A DNA stretch of 19,900 nucleotides from Solobacterium sp. (GCA_017419465.1 JAFOLE010000091.1:1-19900), one strand, 5' to 3'; positions 8,387 to 16,369 are shown, counted from the stretch's first letter. Translations and numbers: made by a program. Notes: generated by a model not told the origin, from the sequence alone.

Positions 8387-8416
8387 AAGGATGACTGACA
8401 GCGGTCATCCTTTTTC
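8387..8416 (+). terminator. Intrinsic terminator of the par-atp operon
   Basis: A 9-bp perfect stem (AAGGATGAC pairing with GTCATCCTT) closes an 8-base loop and runs into TTTTT. It sits about 20 bases after the atpC stop. Confidence 0.9.
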
Positions 8417-8457
8417 CATGCCATCCGTTTATGTTTTTTGTGTATTTCAGAAACATG

Positions 8458-8479
8458 CATAATATGTTTGCGGTAGAAT
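8458..8479 (+). promoter_or_regulatory. Candidate promoter(s) for the C1A protease gene
   Basis: TAGAAT at 8474-8479 is one base off the -10 consensus. A start 6-7 bases later would fall on the ATG at 8486, giving a leaderless transcript. No good -35 stands 17 bases upstream. A second -10-like box, CATAAT at 8458-8463, would give a short leader. No Shine-Dalgarno is visible before the ATG. The choice cannot be made from the sequence. Confidence 0.45.
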
Positions 8480-8485
8480 ACTTTC

Positions 8486-10534
8486 ATGAAACCAAAACTG
8501 CTGGTTCTGACATGCATTGTGCTTTGTATGACGACTGTCCGTCCGTATGCGGAGGGAACGGTTGAAACCGCAGGCATCGAATTTGACTTCAATCAGGACG
8601 GCATCACAGACCGTAAGGACTGGGATGAACTTTCTTCGTGGGTAAAGACATACCGGATGGAAGATGAGGACGGGGAATACTTTGCCAAACAGGAAGTGCC
8701 GGCGGCCATCGGATTAATGATTAATGAGTATTACGGAAACCGGCAGACGGAGGATTACGGAATCGATGTTTCTGCTCTGCCGCAGTATTATCTGCCTTCG
8801 GCCGGGGATTCCACGATCGCAAAATCCCAGGGCGTGTTCAGCTCCTGCTGGGCATTCAGTGCCATGTCCTCCGTTGAAAGCAATCTTCTCCGCAAGCGCA
8901 ACGGAACATCCGGAATGATTGTGAAAAACGCCGGTGAGTTTGAACCTGCCAATGCCTCGGATGACATCAATCTCAGTGAGTTTTACCATGCGTATATGCA
9001 CGTGATCCCAAGGGAAGAAGGCCCGCAGAAAGGGGAAGGTGCTTCGCCGACCGATACAGAAGAGCCGAACATTCAGTTTTCCTTCAACGGGTTCGGCGGT
9101 GCGAATCAGAACCTGCTTACCAGCTGGACCGGACCTCTGACCGAGGAACAGGAACCGTATGAACCGATGCGGGAAGAAGCGGAAGGGGTCAGCGCATACG
9201 GACTGCGTAATCCGGAAGCGGACAGGACAGCCGTACCGGCAGCCCATATCCAGCAGTTTGTATATCTGGATGCGCCGAACATCATTCATGTGGACCGGAA
9301 GAAGGAACGGTTTGTGACAACAGCCTATGATCCGGAAGCCATCAGCCGTCTGAAACAGGCCGTAATCACGTATGGGGCAGTCATGCTGGAATACGGATCG
9401 GATTCCTCCATGCCCACTGAAAGCGGAAACGGGGAATACTACAACTATTCCAACTGGGCGCAGTACTACGATGAAGAAAAGCTGAAACTGAATCATATGG
9501 TGTCCATTGTCGGATGGGATGACAGTTTTCCGAAGGAAAACTTCAAGGCGGACCTCAATTCCCTTCCCGAAGGGGACGGCGCGTTTCTGATCAAGAACAG
9601 CTGGGGAAGCTATGACACCAATTATGAAACCTACGGGGATCAGCTGGATGAGAAACTCGCGGAGGCAGAGGGCACCGAGAACGAGGCCATCACCAACCGC
9701 AGAATGAACTACGGAATCAAGGATGAAAACGGTCATGGGACCGGCTATTTCTGGCTGAGTTATTATGACCGGTCCATGGCAGGAGCCTGTGCACTCAGCG
9801 CAGATGACGGGCAGGACGGCTTTGATTATGACAATATTTATCAGTATGACTTTGCGGTACAGATGAGCATCGATCCGGTAGCTTTACCGACCGATAACGA
9901 AGAAACAAAAGTGGCGAATATCTTTACTGCACAGAAGGACGAACAGCTTTCCGCGGTGTCCGTTTATGCGCCGGCTGCCGGAGCACAGGCAGAGATCCGG
10001 GTTATTAAAATCAATGAAACCAATGATCTTTCCTCGGAGGATTATGCGTCCGCAATGGATGTCTCCCTGAAGGAAAAAGGATTTCATACGGTGATCCTGG
10101 AAACTCCGGTCAGCCTGAAGGAAGGGGAAACCTTTGCGGTGATTGAGCGGGTTGTGACGGAACATGACGGAAAGAAGCTCTCCTGGCTCAACCTGGAAAA
10201 CATCGTAACGCCGTCGCTTCAGACCGATGACAATCTCGGCGAATGCCGGCTGAAGGTGGTATCCAATCAGGGAGAAAGCTTTGCGTATGTAAAGACCACA
10301 GAAGGCTATGCCTGGACGGATATTGAAACGCTGAATCGGGAAACCGATGCCTCCGAAGTCTTTGAATTCGGAAATGCGTTTATCAAGGCGTATACCATCG
10401 ATGCGGAACATGTAACACCGGGGAAAACAGAATCTTCCGGTCCGTCTTCAACGCAGAAAGCAATCGGCTGGTCAATTATCGCGGGCTGCGTACTGTATTA
10501 CATTGTTAAGAAATCCGGCAAACTGCAGAAATAA
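8486..10534 (+). CDS. Membrane-anchored papain-like (C1A) cysteine protease
   Basis: A 682-residue exported protease. A signal peptide occupies about residues 1-23 (hydrophobic LLVLTCIVLCM). A dockerin-like or EF-hand calcium loop, DFNQDGITDRKD (34-45), comes directly after. The papain-fold domain runs from about 105 to 435: oxyanion Gln115 and nucleophile Cys121 in QGVFSSCWAFS, His337 in LNHMVSIVGWDD, and Asn371 in FLIKNSWGS, so the catalytic set is complete. A beta-rich domain follows (about 475-640), resembling the lectin-like domain often found after bacterial C1A peptidases. A single hydrophobic helix at 658-674 and a basic tail (KKSGKLQK) give a membrane anchor without an LPXTG motif. 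It would act outside the cell on peptides or surface proteins; the substrate is unknown. The start is fixed by the signal peptide, although no ribosome binding site is visible. Confidence 0.9.
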   Translation: MKPKLLVLTCIVLCMTTVRPYAEGTVETAGIEFDFNQDGITDRKDWDELSSWVKTYRMEDEDGEYFAKQEVPAAIGLMINEYYGNRQTEDYGIDVSALPQYYLPSAGDSTIAKSQGVFSSCWAFSAMSSVESNLLRKRNGTSGMIVKNAGEFEPANASDDINLSEFYHAYMHVIPREEGPQKGEGASPTDTEEPNIQFSFNGFGGANQNLLTSWTGPLTEEQEPYEPMREEAEGVSAYGLRNPEADRTAVPAAHIQQFVYLDAPNIIHVDRKKERFVTTAYDPEAISRLKQAVITYGAVMLEYGSDSSMPTESGNGEYYNYSNWAQYYDEEKLKLNHMVSIVGWDDSFPKENFKADLNSLPEGDGAFLIKNSWGSYDTNYETYGDQLDEKLAEAEGTENEAITNRRMNYGIKDENGHGTGYFWLSYYDRSMAGACALSADDGQDGFDYDNIYQYDFAVQMSIDPVALPTDNEETKVANIFTAQKDEQLSAVSVYAPAAGAQAEIRVIKINETNDLSSEDYASAMDVSLKEKGFHTVILETPVSLKEGETFAVIERVVTEHDGKKLSWLNLENIVTPSLQTDDNLGECRLKVVSNQGESFAYVKTTEGYAWTDIETLNRETDASEVFEFGNAFIKAYTIDAEHVTPGKTESSGPSSTQKAIGWSIIAGCVLYYIVKKSGKLQK

Positions 10535-10640
10535 CGCACTCTGCCGTAACCAAATTGCACACATTAAACAAATAATCCGTAAAGTTGGGACCATAATTTA
10601 AATATTTCCAAAAATCGTCTGCAATAATATGCAAAAATAC

Positions 10641-10669
10641 TGTTTTTGTGACTTTTATTTTGCTAGAAT
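10641..10669 (+). promoter_or_regulatory. Extended -10 promoter of the vWA protein gene
   Basis: TAGAAT at 10664-10669 is preceded by TGC, making a perfect extended -10 (TGnTAGAAT). A weak -35 (TGTTTT, 10641-10646) lies 17 bases upstream. The surrounding 183-base gap after the protease gene is AT-rich and has no clear terminator, so readthrough from the protease gene is possible. Confidence 0.6.
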
Positions 10670-10717
10670 TGAACAGGTTTTGTACCCCGCGTTTTTGGGA
10701 AGGAGACAACAGGCATT

Positions 10718-13540
10718 ATGCAGACCAACAGAAAAGCTTTATTCGAACTGCGCCGCGTTACAGCTGCCTTTATGGCCATACTGGTAATGCTGAGCGCAAA
10801 CGCTACTGCTCTCTCAGCGGAAAACAATGAGAGCGCCGGGAAGGATGAACAGATTACAGAGACTGTTACTTCACCGGAATCAGAAACAGAAGGTGAAACC
10901 ACCACACCGGCAGGAAACAAGGAAACAGCGACAACCACAGAAGCTGATAAGGACCTGAAAGAGCCGGCAGGTGATGAAGGAAAAACCGATACAGAAGGTA
11001 ATCCTGCTGATCCGGAATCGAAAGAACAGACAGAATCTTCCGATACAACAGAAAAACTTTCTGCAGAGGAGATTGTTGCGGAAGACAATACTGAGGTGGA
11101 AACCGCAGAGTTTTCACTCAGTGAAGAAGAATCTGAAGAAGAGGATGATTCGGAAACAGAGTCAGAAGAGGAACCGGAAGCATTACTCCTGCAGAGTAAG
11201 GTCGCAAATACTGCAGCTCTTAATGCGGCCGGAACGTCAGGATATGTTTTTAAGTATTCCCTGGATAAAACCGCTACTGATCTGAACTCAGAATATGAAA
11301 CTGAGGTTACTCTTTCCCTTCCTTCGGCAGAACAGAAGCTGGAATCATTCGTTGTATTTGCGATTGATAAATCCAGTTTTTCGGATGGCCCTCAGACAAT
11401 CCAGAATGCGATAAAACTTCTTGATGACATTAAGGAATCCAAAGCAAATGTGAAAGTTAATGTCGTAATCTTCAATCGTACAGGACATCCCGGAGAATGG
11501 CTCGATGTGGAAACACAATACGATGAAATTGCTAAACGGCTGAAAGAAAAACAATATTCCGGCGGATCCAATATGCATGCAGGAATGCTTGCGGCAAAAG
11601 AAGTGCTGGAAAATGTTCGCGACAGTCAGAATAACCCGGTGCCGGATGCACGAAAGTATCTGGTCCTGATTTCCGACGGAAGTACTTACCTGCATTGTAA
11701 GAATAATGATTACAAAGTGCCCTTCACAAGATCTTATGTACCTTTGGAAGCAGCAAATAAAAAACCGGCATATGCATACGGCGGCTATTGGGTGGAAGGT
11801 TACTGGAATCCTTATGTAAACGGATCTGATGAAGCCGGTAATGTAAGACGTCCGAGTAATGATAATACAGACAGCTGGAAAAAGTATTTAGATGATGTCG
11901 CCAAACGTAATAATGAAAGCAACGGCGATCAATATGATTTCGTATGGAAATACTATGATGCATCGACTGAAGAAATCATCAAAGGATATATTGAAGAACC
12001 GCGGGAATTCAGATCTGCTTCAAATATTGATATTTCCTATCTGCATTGTTACAACACCTGGCAGGAATTGAATAAATACAATACATATTCCATTTATGTC
12101 AAAGATAATGGAACTACAGATCAGAGTTCAGCGATTGGTTTCATGCGGTTACTGAACGGCGGTAAAGTTGCTGAATTCGATAAGATTACAGACGAAATAC
12201 TGTACTATGTATCATCAGGCAGCAAAGTTGAAGATTACATGGGCTTCAAAGAAGGTGATTACAACTTTGACCTCGCCGACCCGGCCTCAATGAAAATTGA
12301 GATTGAGCAGGGCGAAGGAGATCAGAAAGTCTCAAATACATATACGGCAGAAAAAATATCAGAGAACAAATTCGGCTTTTGCCCGAACGGAAACGGTTAT
12401 GACTTTGAAGTAGAGTATGTACCTGCAGGCAAAGGCGCAAAAGAACATTTCGTCTGGTATATAAACCGAAATATAAGTAATTTCGAGCGGATAAACCTTA
12501 TCTATAAAGAAGTACTGAATAATCCGAAAACGGTATCAGGCACATATAACGTTGATACCAATCAAAGTGCAACGCTCTACCCGAAAGACTCCCATGGAAA
12601 CACACCAAATCCGGATCATGAGGACTTTCCGAAGCCCACAGTAAGCTACACTGTGAATTCATCGACACCATCCACACCGACGCCGACACCCACCCCAAGA
12701 CCAACATCAGAACCAACCCCTACATCTACTCCGACCCCGACCTACATTCCGGTGCCGACCATTGTCCCGACAGAACCGACACCGACTCCGGTTGTTCCGC
12801 CGGTCGTTCCCCAGCAGGGAGGCAATCCAAGGCCCAGAGTGGTACCGGCTAATCAGCCGACGCCTACGCCAACAGCCAGCGCAACCCCGACTCCAAGACC
12901 TACGCCTTCGGCGACGCCAACCCCGACCCCGGAAGTGATCGAGGAACCGGAAGTGCCTCTGGCACGTCCCGGCGCATGGGCACTGATCAACCTGATCTGT
13001 TCGATCCTTACCTGTATTACAGGACTTGGTATGGGTATTACATACTTAAGGAAACATGATGAGGCAATCGATGAAGAGGAAGAAGAGATCCGCCGTGCCT
13101 ATGTCGGAGATGATGAGGAAGAAGAGGAAGTCAACAAACGGAAAGCTTCCAAGTTTACCGGAATCATTCCGGCAGTCGGATCAGTGATCCTGTTCTGTTT
13201 AACCGAAGATATGCGTCTTCCGATGCGCCTGGTAGATAAGTGGACGATCTGGATGGTACTGATTCTGTTAGTGAATCTGTTGCTGGCATATCTGACACGA
13301 AACAGAAACAACGAGAAACTGTATTTCAATGCCAACGGCGGTGTTGGATACATGGAACCGGTGATCCAGGAAGCCGGCAAAGATGCGGAAGTACCGGAAG
13401 GGGAATTCGTGAGAAGCGGATATACCTTTGCGGGATGGAATACCGAGCCGGATGGAAGCGGCGACTTCTATCAGCCATCGGATTCCTTCCGTATGGAAAA
13501 AGATCAGGTCAATAAACTGTACGCACAGTGGAAAGCCTAA
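10718..13540 (+). CDS. Exported vWA-domain surface protein with Pro-Thr linker and C-terminal InlB B-repeat
   Basis: A 940-residue protein, not a family I can name. In order: signal peptide (about 1-33, ending ATALSA); acidic Ser/Thr/Glu stalk (34-158); a vWA-like domain (about 209-505) with VVFAIDKSS at the MIDAS position, GGSNMHAGM and VLISDGS; a beta-rich region (about 510-645) with the SGTYNVDTNQSATLYPKD style of Firmicute adhesin backbones; a Pro/Thr-rich linker (643-740); a membrane helix (751-775); a very acidic stretch (780-805); two more helices (813-829 and 842-860); and an InlB B-type (Listeria-Bacteroides) repeat at 866-939, ending SGYTFAGWNTEPDGSG and LYAQWKA. AGGAG at 10701-10705 is 12 bases upstream of the ATG. 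The vWA part suggests adhesion or protein binding. The first two thirds are AT-richer than the neighbours. A terminator follows. Confidence 0.85.
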   Translation: MQTNRKALFELRRVTAAFMAILVMLSANATALSAENNESAGKDEQITETVTSPESETEGETTTPAGNKETATTTEADKDLKEPAGDEGKTDTEGNPADPESKEQTESSDTTEKLSAEEIVAEDNTEVETAEFSLSEEESEEEDDSETESEEEPEALLLQSKVANTAALNAAGTSGYVFKYSLDKTATDLNSEYETEVTLSLPSAEQKLESFVVFAIDKSSFSDGPQTIQNAIKLLDDIKESKANVKVNVVIFNRTGHPGEWLDVETQYDEIAKRLKEKQYSGGSNMHAGMLAAKEVLENVRDSQNNPVPDARKYLVLISDGSTYLHCKNNDYKVPFTRSYVPLEAANKKPAYAYGGYWVEGYWNPYVNGSDEAGNVRRPSNDNTDSWKKYLDDVAKRNNESNGDQYDFVWKYYDASTEEIIKGYIEEPREFRSASNIDISYLHCYNTWQELNKYNTYSIYVKDNGTTDQSSAIGFMRLLNGGKVAEFDKITDEILYYVSSGSKVEDYMGFKEGDYNFDLADPASMKIEIEQGEGDQKVSNTYTAEKISENKFGFCPNGNGYDFEVEYVPAGKGAKEHFVWYINRNISNFERINLIYKEVLNNPKTVSGTYNVDTNQSATLYPKDSHGNTPNPDHEDFPKPTVSYTVNSSTPSTPTPTPTPRPTSEPTPTSTPTPTYIPVPTIVPTEPTPTPVVPPVVPQQGGNPRPRVVPANQPTPTPTASATPTPRPTPSATPTPTPEVIEEPEVPLARPGAWALINLICSILTCITGLGMGITYLRKHDEAIDEEEEEIRRAYVGDDEEEEEVNKRKASKFTGIIPAVGSVILFCLTEDMRLPMRLVDKWTIWMVLILLVNLLLAYLTRNRNNEKLYFNANGGVGYMEPVIQEAGKDAEVPEGEFVRSGYTFAGWNTEPDGSGDFYQPSDSFRMEKDQVNKLYAQWKA
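12661..12938 (+). repeat. Degenerate Pro-Thr coding repeat
   Basis: Two blocks of short imperfect repeats of the form CC(G/A)AC(G/A/C) encode PTPTPT-type sequence (residues about 649-694 and 713-738), separated by a Val/Pro-rich spacer. It is an extended, wall-spanning linker. Repeat number may vary between strains through slippage. Confidence 0.85.
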
Positions 13541-13564
13541 CAGTAAGAATTATTAATGACAGAG

Positions 13565-13592
13565 AAGAGCGGTGAACAACTGCTCTTTTCTT
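13565..13592 (+). terminator. Intrinsic terminator after the vWA protein gene
   Basis: AAGAGCGGT pairs with ACTGCTCTT (one G-U pair) around a 5-base loop and continues into TTCTT. It lies 25 bases after the stop codon. Confidence 0.8.
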
Positions 13593-13605
13593 CTGGATGA
13601 TACAT

Positions 13606-13611
13606 TATAAT
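13606..13611 (+). promoter_or_regulatory. -10 box for adenine deaminase
   Basis: A consensus TATAAT stands 24 bases before the ATG at 13636. Any -35 would overlap the T-tract of the preceding terminator and is weak. Its presence argues against the in-frame ATG at 13597, which would lie upstream of the transcription start. Confidence 0.55.
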
Positions 13612-13635
13612 TGCCTAAAGAAAGAGGAACCGAAT

Positions 13636-15366
13636 ATGGCACATGACCTCAACCATGCGGATGTAAAGATTACCAATGCCCGGGTATTCAACAGCTTTTT
13701 CAAGCGCTTTGATCCGGCAGATGTATATATCAAAGACGGGAAGTTTCTCTATATTGATAAACAGAAGTCTTCAGCGATTACTGCAGACCGTGAGATCGAT
13801 GCCGGGAATCAGTATATGATTCCGGGACTTATTGATATTCATATGCATATCGAATCCTCCATGGTTACTCCGCTTGCCTTCTGCCGGTATACGGCAGGCA
13901 ACGGACTGACCACGATTGTCTCGGAACCCCATGAGATTGCCAATGTATGCGGGAAGAAAGCCATTGAGGAAATGATTGAATCCGGAAAGCAGGGACCGTA
14001 TGACTGTTACTATGCGATTCCTTCCAATGTGCCGATCATGCCGGCACAGTATGAAACTGCCGGCGCTTCCATTACGGCGGAAGACATGCTCGAACTGAAG
14101 GAAACTGAGAATGTCATCTGTCTTGGCGAAGTCATGAACTATACCGAGATCATCCGTGAGAATGATTCGGAAGTCGGGAAGTTCATAGATATCGTTCATC
14201 AGAGAGAACCGCTTTATCCTCTGGAAGGACACTGTCCCGCACTGGTGAATGAGGACCTCGCGAAGTTTCTGTATCTCGGCATCCGCAGTGATCACTGCAC
14301 ACATACACTGGAGGAGCTGAAACAGCGGTTTGAAAACGGCATGTTTATCCAGCTCCAGGATGTCATGGTTACGCAGGAAGTCATAGATTATGTATGCAGG
14401 GAACACTTGTTTGAATACTTCAGCTTTGTGACGGATGATACGCTTCCCGATGTGCTTGTAAAGAAAGGGCATCTCGATGCCGTTGTACGCAAGGCAATAT
14501 CTCTGGGCATGCGTCCGGAAGATGCGATTTACTGCGCAACGTATACGCCGTCCAGACGTATGGGTCTTGTGGACCGAGGCGCGATTGCGCCGGGCCTGCT
14601 CGCAGACTTTGTGCTTGTGGATGATCCGGCATCATTGAATATTCAGACTACGTATAAGAAAGGTGTCTGTATCTATGATCGCAGCGTAAAGACGGATACG
14701 GGTATTGTCTATGACCTGAACGGACTGTTTGAAGATACGGTTCATCATGACCCGATCACAGAAAACGATCTGAATGTCATGATTCCCGGACCGGACCGCA
14801 TGGTAAATGTCCGGGTCATGAAACTGAATCCGAATAACAACCGCTCCGAAGAAGTGTTTGTGAAGATGCCGGTAAAAAACAATGCACTGGTATGGAAGAA
14901 CAGCGGCTGTAATCTGACCGTTGTCATTGAACGGCATGGACGGGACGGGAAGATCGCCTTTGGCTTTACCTGCGGTGCCGGACTCAAAGAGGGTGCCTGT
15001 GCCTCAAGCTATGCGCATGATTCCCATGACCTGATCGCCATGGGAACCAAGGAAGAAGATATTGTATGTGCAGTCAATGAAGTCATCGCAATGAACGGCG
15101 GGATTGCGGTATCTCTGCACAATGAGATCAAGGGAAAGATCTGTCTTCCGATTGCGGGCCTGTTAAGCAAAGCTTCCGTGGAGAAAACCGCTGAAGAATT
15201 TGACAATGTGCGGAAAGCCTTTGATGCACAGGGCTATGAACATATAAACAACATCATGAACTTCTCCCTGATCGCACTGACCTGCATTCCGACACTGAAA
15301 CTGACCGACCGTGGATACATGAATGCGGATACCTTTGAACAGTTGCCGCTGTATGAGGAACGGTAA
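13636..15366 (+). CDS. ade: Adenine deaminase
   Basis: A 576-residue amidohydrolase converting adenine to hypoxanthine and ammonia in purine salvage. The metal-binding strand-1 motif is DIHMHIESSMVTP (His69 and His71), with the IESSM sequence diagnostic of adenine deaminases. Further metal or active-site segments are LGEVMNY, EGHCPAL, RSDHCTHT and FVTDDTLPD. The C-terminal adenine deaminase domain (about 400-570) ends normally at TDRGYMNADTFEQLPLYEER. The ATG at 13636 is chosen because GAGG at 13624-13627 is 8 bases upstream; an in-frame ATG 13 codons earlier lies before the likely promoter. It is a single-gene unit between two terminators. Confidence 0.95.
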   Translation: MAHDLNHADVKITNARVFNSFFKRFDPADVYIKDGKFLYIDKQKSSAITADREIDAGNQYMIPGLIDIHMHIESSMVTPLAFCRYTAGNGLTTIVSEPHEIANVCGKKAIEEMIESGKQGPYDCYYAIPSNVPIMPAQYETAGASITAEDMLELKETENVICLGEVMNYTEIIRENDSEVGKFIDIVHQREPLYPLEGHCPALVNEDLAKFLYLGIRSDHCTHTLEELKQRFENGMFIQLQDVMVTQEVIDYVCREHLFEYFSFVTDDTLPDVLVKKGHLDAVVRKAISLGMRPEDAIYCATYTPSRRMGLVDRGAIAPGLLADFVLVDDPASLNIQTTYKKGVCIYDRSVKTDTGIVYDLNGLFEDTVHHDPITENDLNVMIPGPDRMVNVRVMKLNPNNNRSEEVFVKMPVKNNALVWKNSGCNLTVVIERHGRDGKIAFGFTCGAGLKEGACASSYAHDSHDLIAMGTKEEDIVCAVNEVIAMNGGIAVSLHNEIKGKICLPIAGLLSKASVEKTAEEFDNVRKAFDAQGYEHINNIMNFSLIALTCIPTLKLTDRGYMNADTFEQLPLYEER

Positions 15367-15534
15367 GAAAGAATCTGCAATCACTGTCCCAATATCGCCG
15401 CATCCGTCATCGAAACAGAAGGAGAAGAATACGATATCCATCAGTATCTCCATACCCTGAAACATGACCCGGAATCCTTCCGGTCCCTGTACGTCTGCTG
15501 TCTCAGTAACTACCGGCCGGAAATCACAGGCTGA
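15367..15534 (+). pseudogene. Coding-looking remnant in frame behind ade
   Basis: Directly after the ade TAA the same frame stays open for 55 codons to a TGA at 15532-15534. It reads ERICNHCPNIAAS, then an acidic stretch, and ends LSNYRPEITG, with codon third positions as biased to C and G as in real genes nearby. There is no ATG, GTG or TTG start and no ribosome binding site. It looks like the 3' end of a small gene that lost its 5' part, with CxxC and CC cysteines. I do not recognise the protein. The rest of the 283-base gap to 15649 holds a terminator and a promoter. Confidence 0.4.
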
Positions 15535-15543
15535 GTTCAGACG

Positions 15544-15571
15544 AAAGCGCACATCATGTGCGCTTTTGTTT
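15544..15571 (+). terminator. Intrinsic terminator after ade and the remnant
   Basis: AAAGCGCACA pairs perfectly with TGTGCGCTTT around a 3-base loop (or 9 bp with 5), followed by TGTTTTG. The near-perfect symmetry allows action in both directions. Confidence 0.88.
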
Positions 15572-15607
15572 TGTATGCAAATAACTGTTCTTTTCTGTCG
15601 GCTGTAT

Positions 15608-15613
15608 TACAAT
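15608..15613 (+). promoter_or_regulatory. -10 box for the TSUP permease
   Basis: TACAAT, 37 bases before the ATG at 15650, is a good -10 match. The -35 region (around 15585-15591) is weak. AAGGAG at 15637-15642 is the ribosome binding site, 7 bases from the ATG. Confidence 0.45.
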
Positions 15614-15649
15614 GGTACGCAGTGTGATTAACCGGAAAGGAGAGGGGAT

Positions 15650-16363
15650 ATGTGGCTGTGGTTCATTGCGGCGTTTGCGGCATTCTTTGTAAAAGGGTTA
15701 TGCGGCTTTGCGAATACACTGGTATTTACCGCGGTCATGGCATTCGGTGAGGCAAACCGTTCCATCTCTCCGGTCGAGCTTCTGCTTGGCTATCCGGCAA
15801 ATTTTGTCCTGGCATGGCGCAGCCGGAACCGTCTGGACAGGAAGACGGTATTCCTCTGTTCGCTGTTCATGGTGCTTGGCGCAATTCCCGGTGCATTGTT
15901 TCTGAAGACGGCGGATGCGTCTGCCGTACGGGTCTTCTTCGGATGCGTGGTTCTTTTTACGGCATTTCAGATGATGCGGCGTAAAAACGATACCCCGGCA
16001 GCCCGTTCCGGCCTGCTGTTTACCCTGACCGGTCTGTTCTCGGGTTTCTTATGCGGAATGTTCGGGGTAGGAGCGGTCATGGCAGCTTATGTGGAACGGA
16101 TGTCCGAGGATATGGAATCCTTCCGGGCCAATATCTCTGCCATCTTCTTTGTGGAGAATACCTTGCGGATTGTAATCTATATCGTCACAGGAATTCTGAC
16201 CATGGATTCTCTGCTTATGGCGGTGAAGATCCTGCCGGTATGTTTCCTGGGACTGTATACGGGAATCTATGTAAGCACGCTGTTCAAAGAGAGTGCTTCC
16301 AGAAAGATGGTCATTGTGCCGTTAGTGGTATCCGGCATCTCGATGATCGCAATGAATATTTAA
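15650..16363 (+). CDS. TSUP (TauE/SafE) family membrane permease
   Basis: A 237-residue polytopic membrane protein with about seven to eight helices. It has the internal duplication typical of the TauE/SafE (DUF81) family: a first-half FFVKGLCGFANTLVFTAVM and a second-half SGFLCGMFGVGAVMAAYV, both glycine-rich re-entrant-type segments. Family members move sulfite, sulfonates, sulfoacetate or other small organic anions; the substrate here cannot be read from the sequence. It has its own promoter and stops where the convergent regulator ends. A link to the sugar-acid genes beyond the regulator is possible but not shown. Confidence 0.88.
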   Translation: MWLWFIAAFAAFFVKGLCGFANTLVFTAVMAFGEANRSISPVELLLGYPANFVLAWRSRNRLDRKTVFLCSLFMVLGAIPGALFLKTADASAVRVFFGCVVLFTAFQMMRRKNDTPAARSGLLFTLTGLFSGFLCGMFGVGAVMAAYVERMSEDMESFRANISAIFFVENTLRIVIYIVTGILTMDSLLMAVKILPVCFLGLYTGIYVSTLFKESASRKMVIVPLVVSGISMIAMNI

Positions 16364-16369
16364 ACGAAA

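Noticed and set aside
8714..9736. A 340-residue open frame antisense to the protease gene
   Set aside because: The + strand frame carries the complete catalytic set of a C1A protease; the antisense frame has no motif.
12661..12938. Short repeats considered as a CRISPR array or minisatellite
   Set aside because: The repeats are in frame, encode a Pro-Thr linker and lack unique spacers of constant length.
13597..13635. Upstream in-frame ATG for ade
   Set aside because: It precedes the TATAAT box and lacks a ribosome binding site, while 13636 has GAGG at good spacing.
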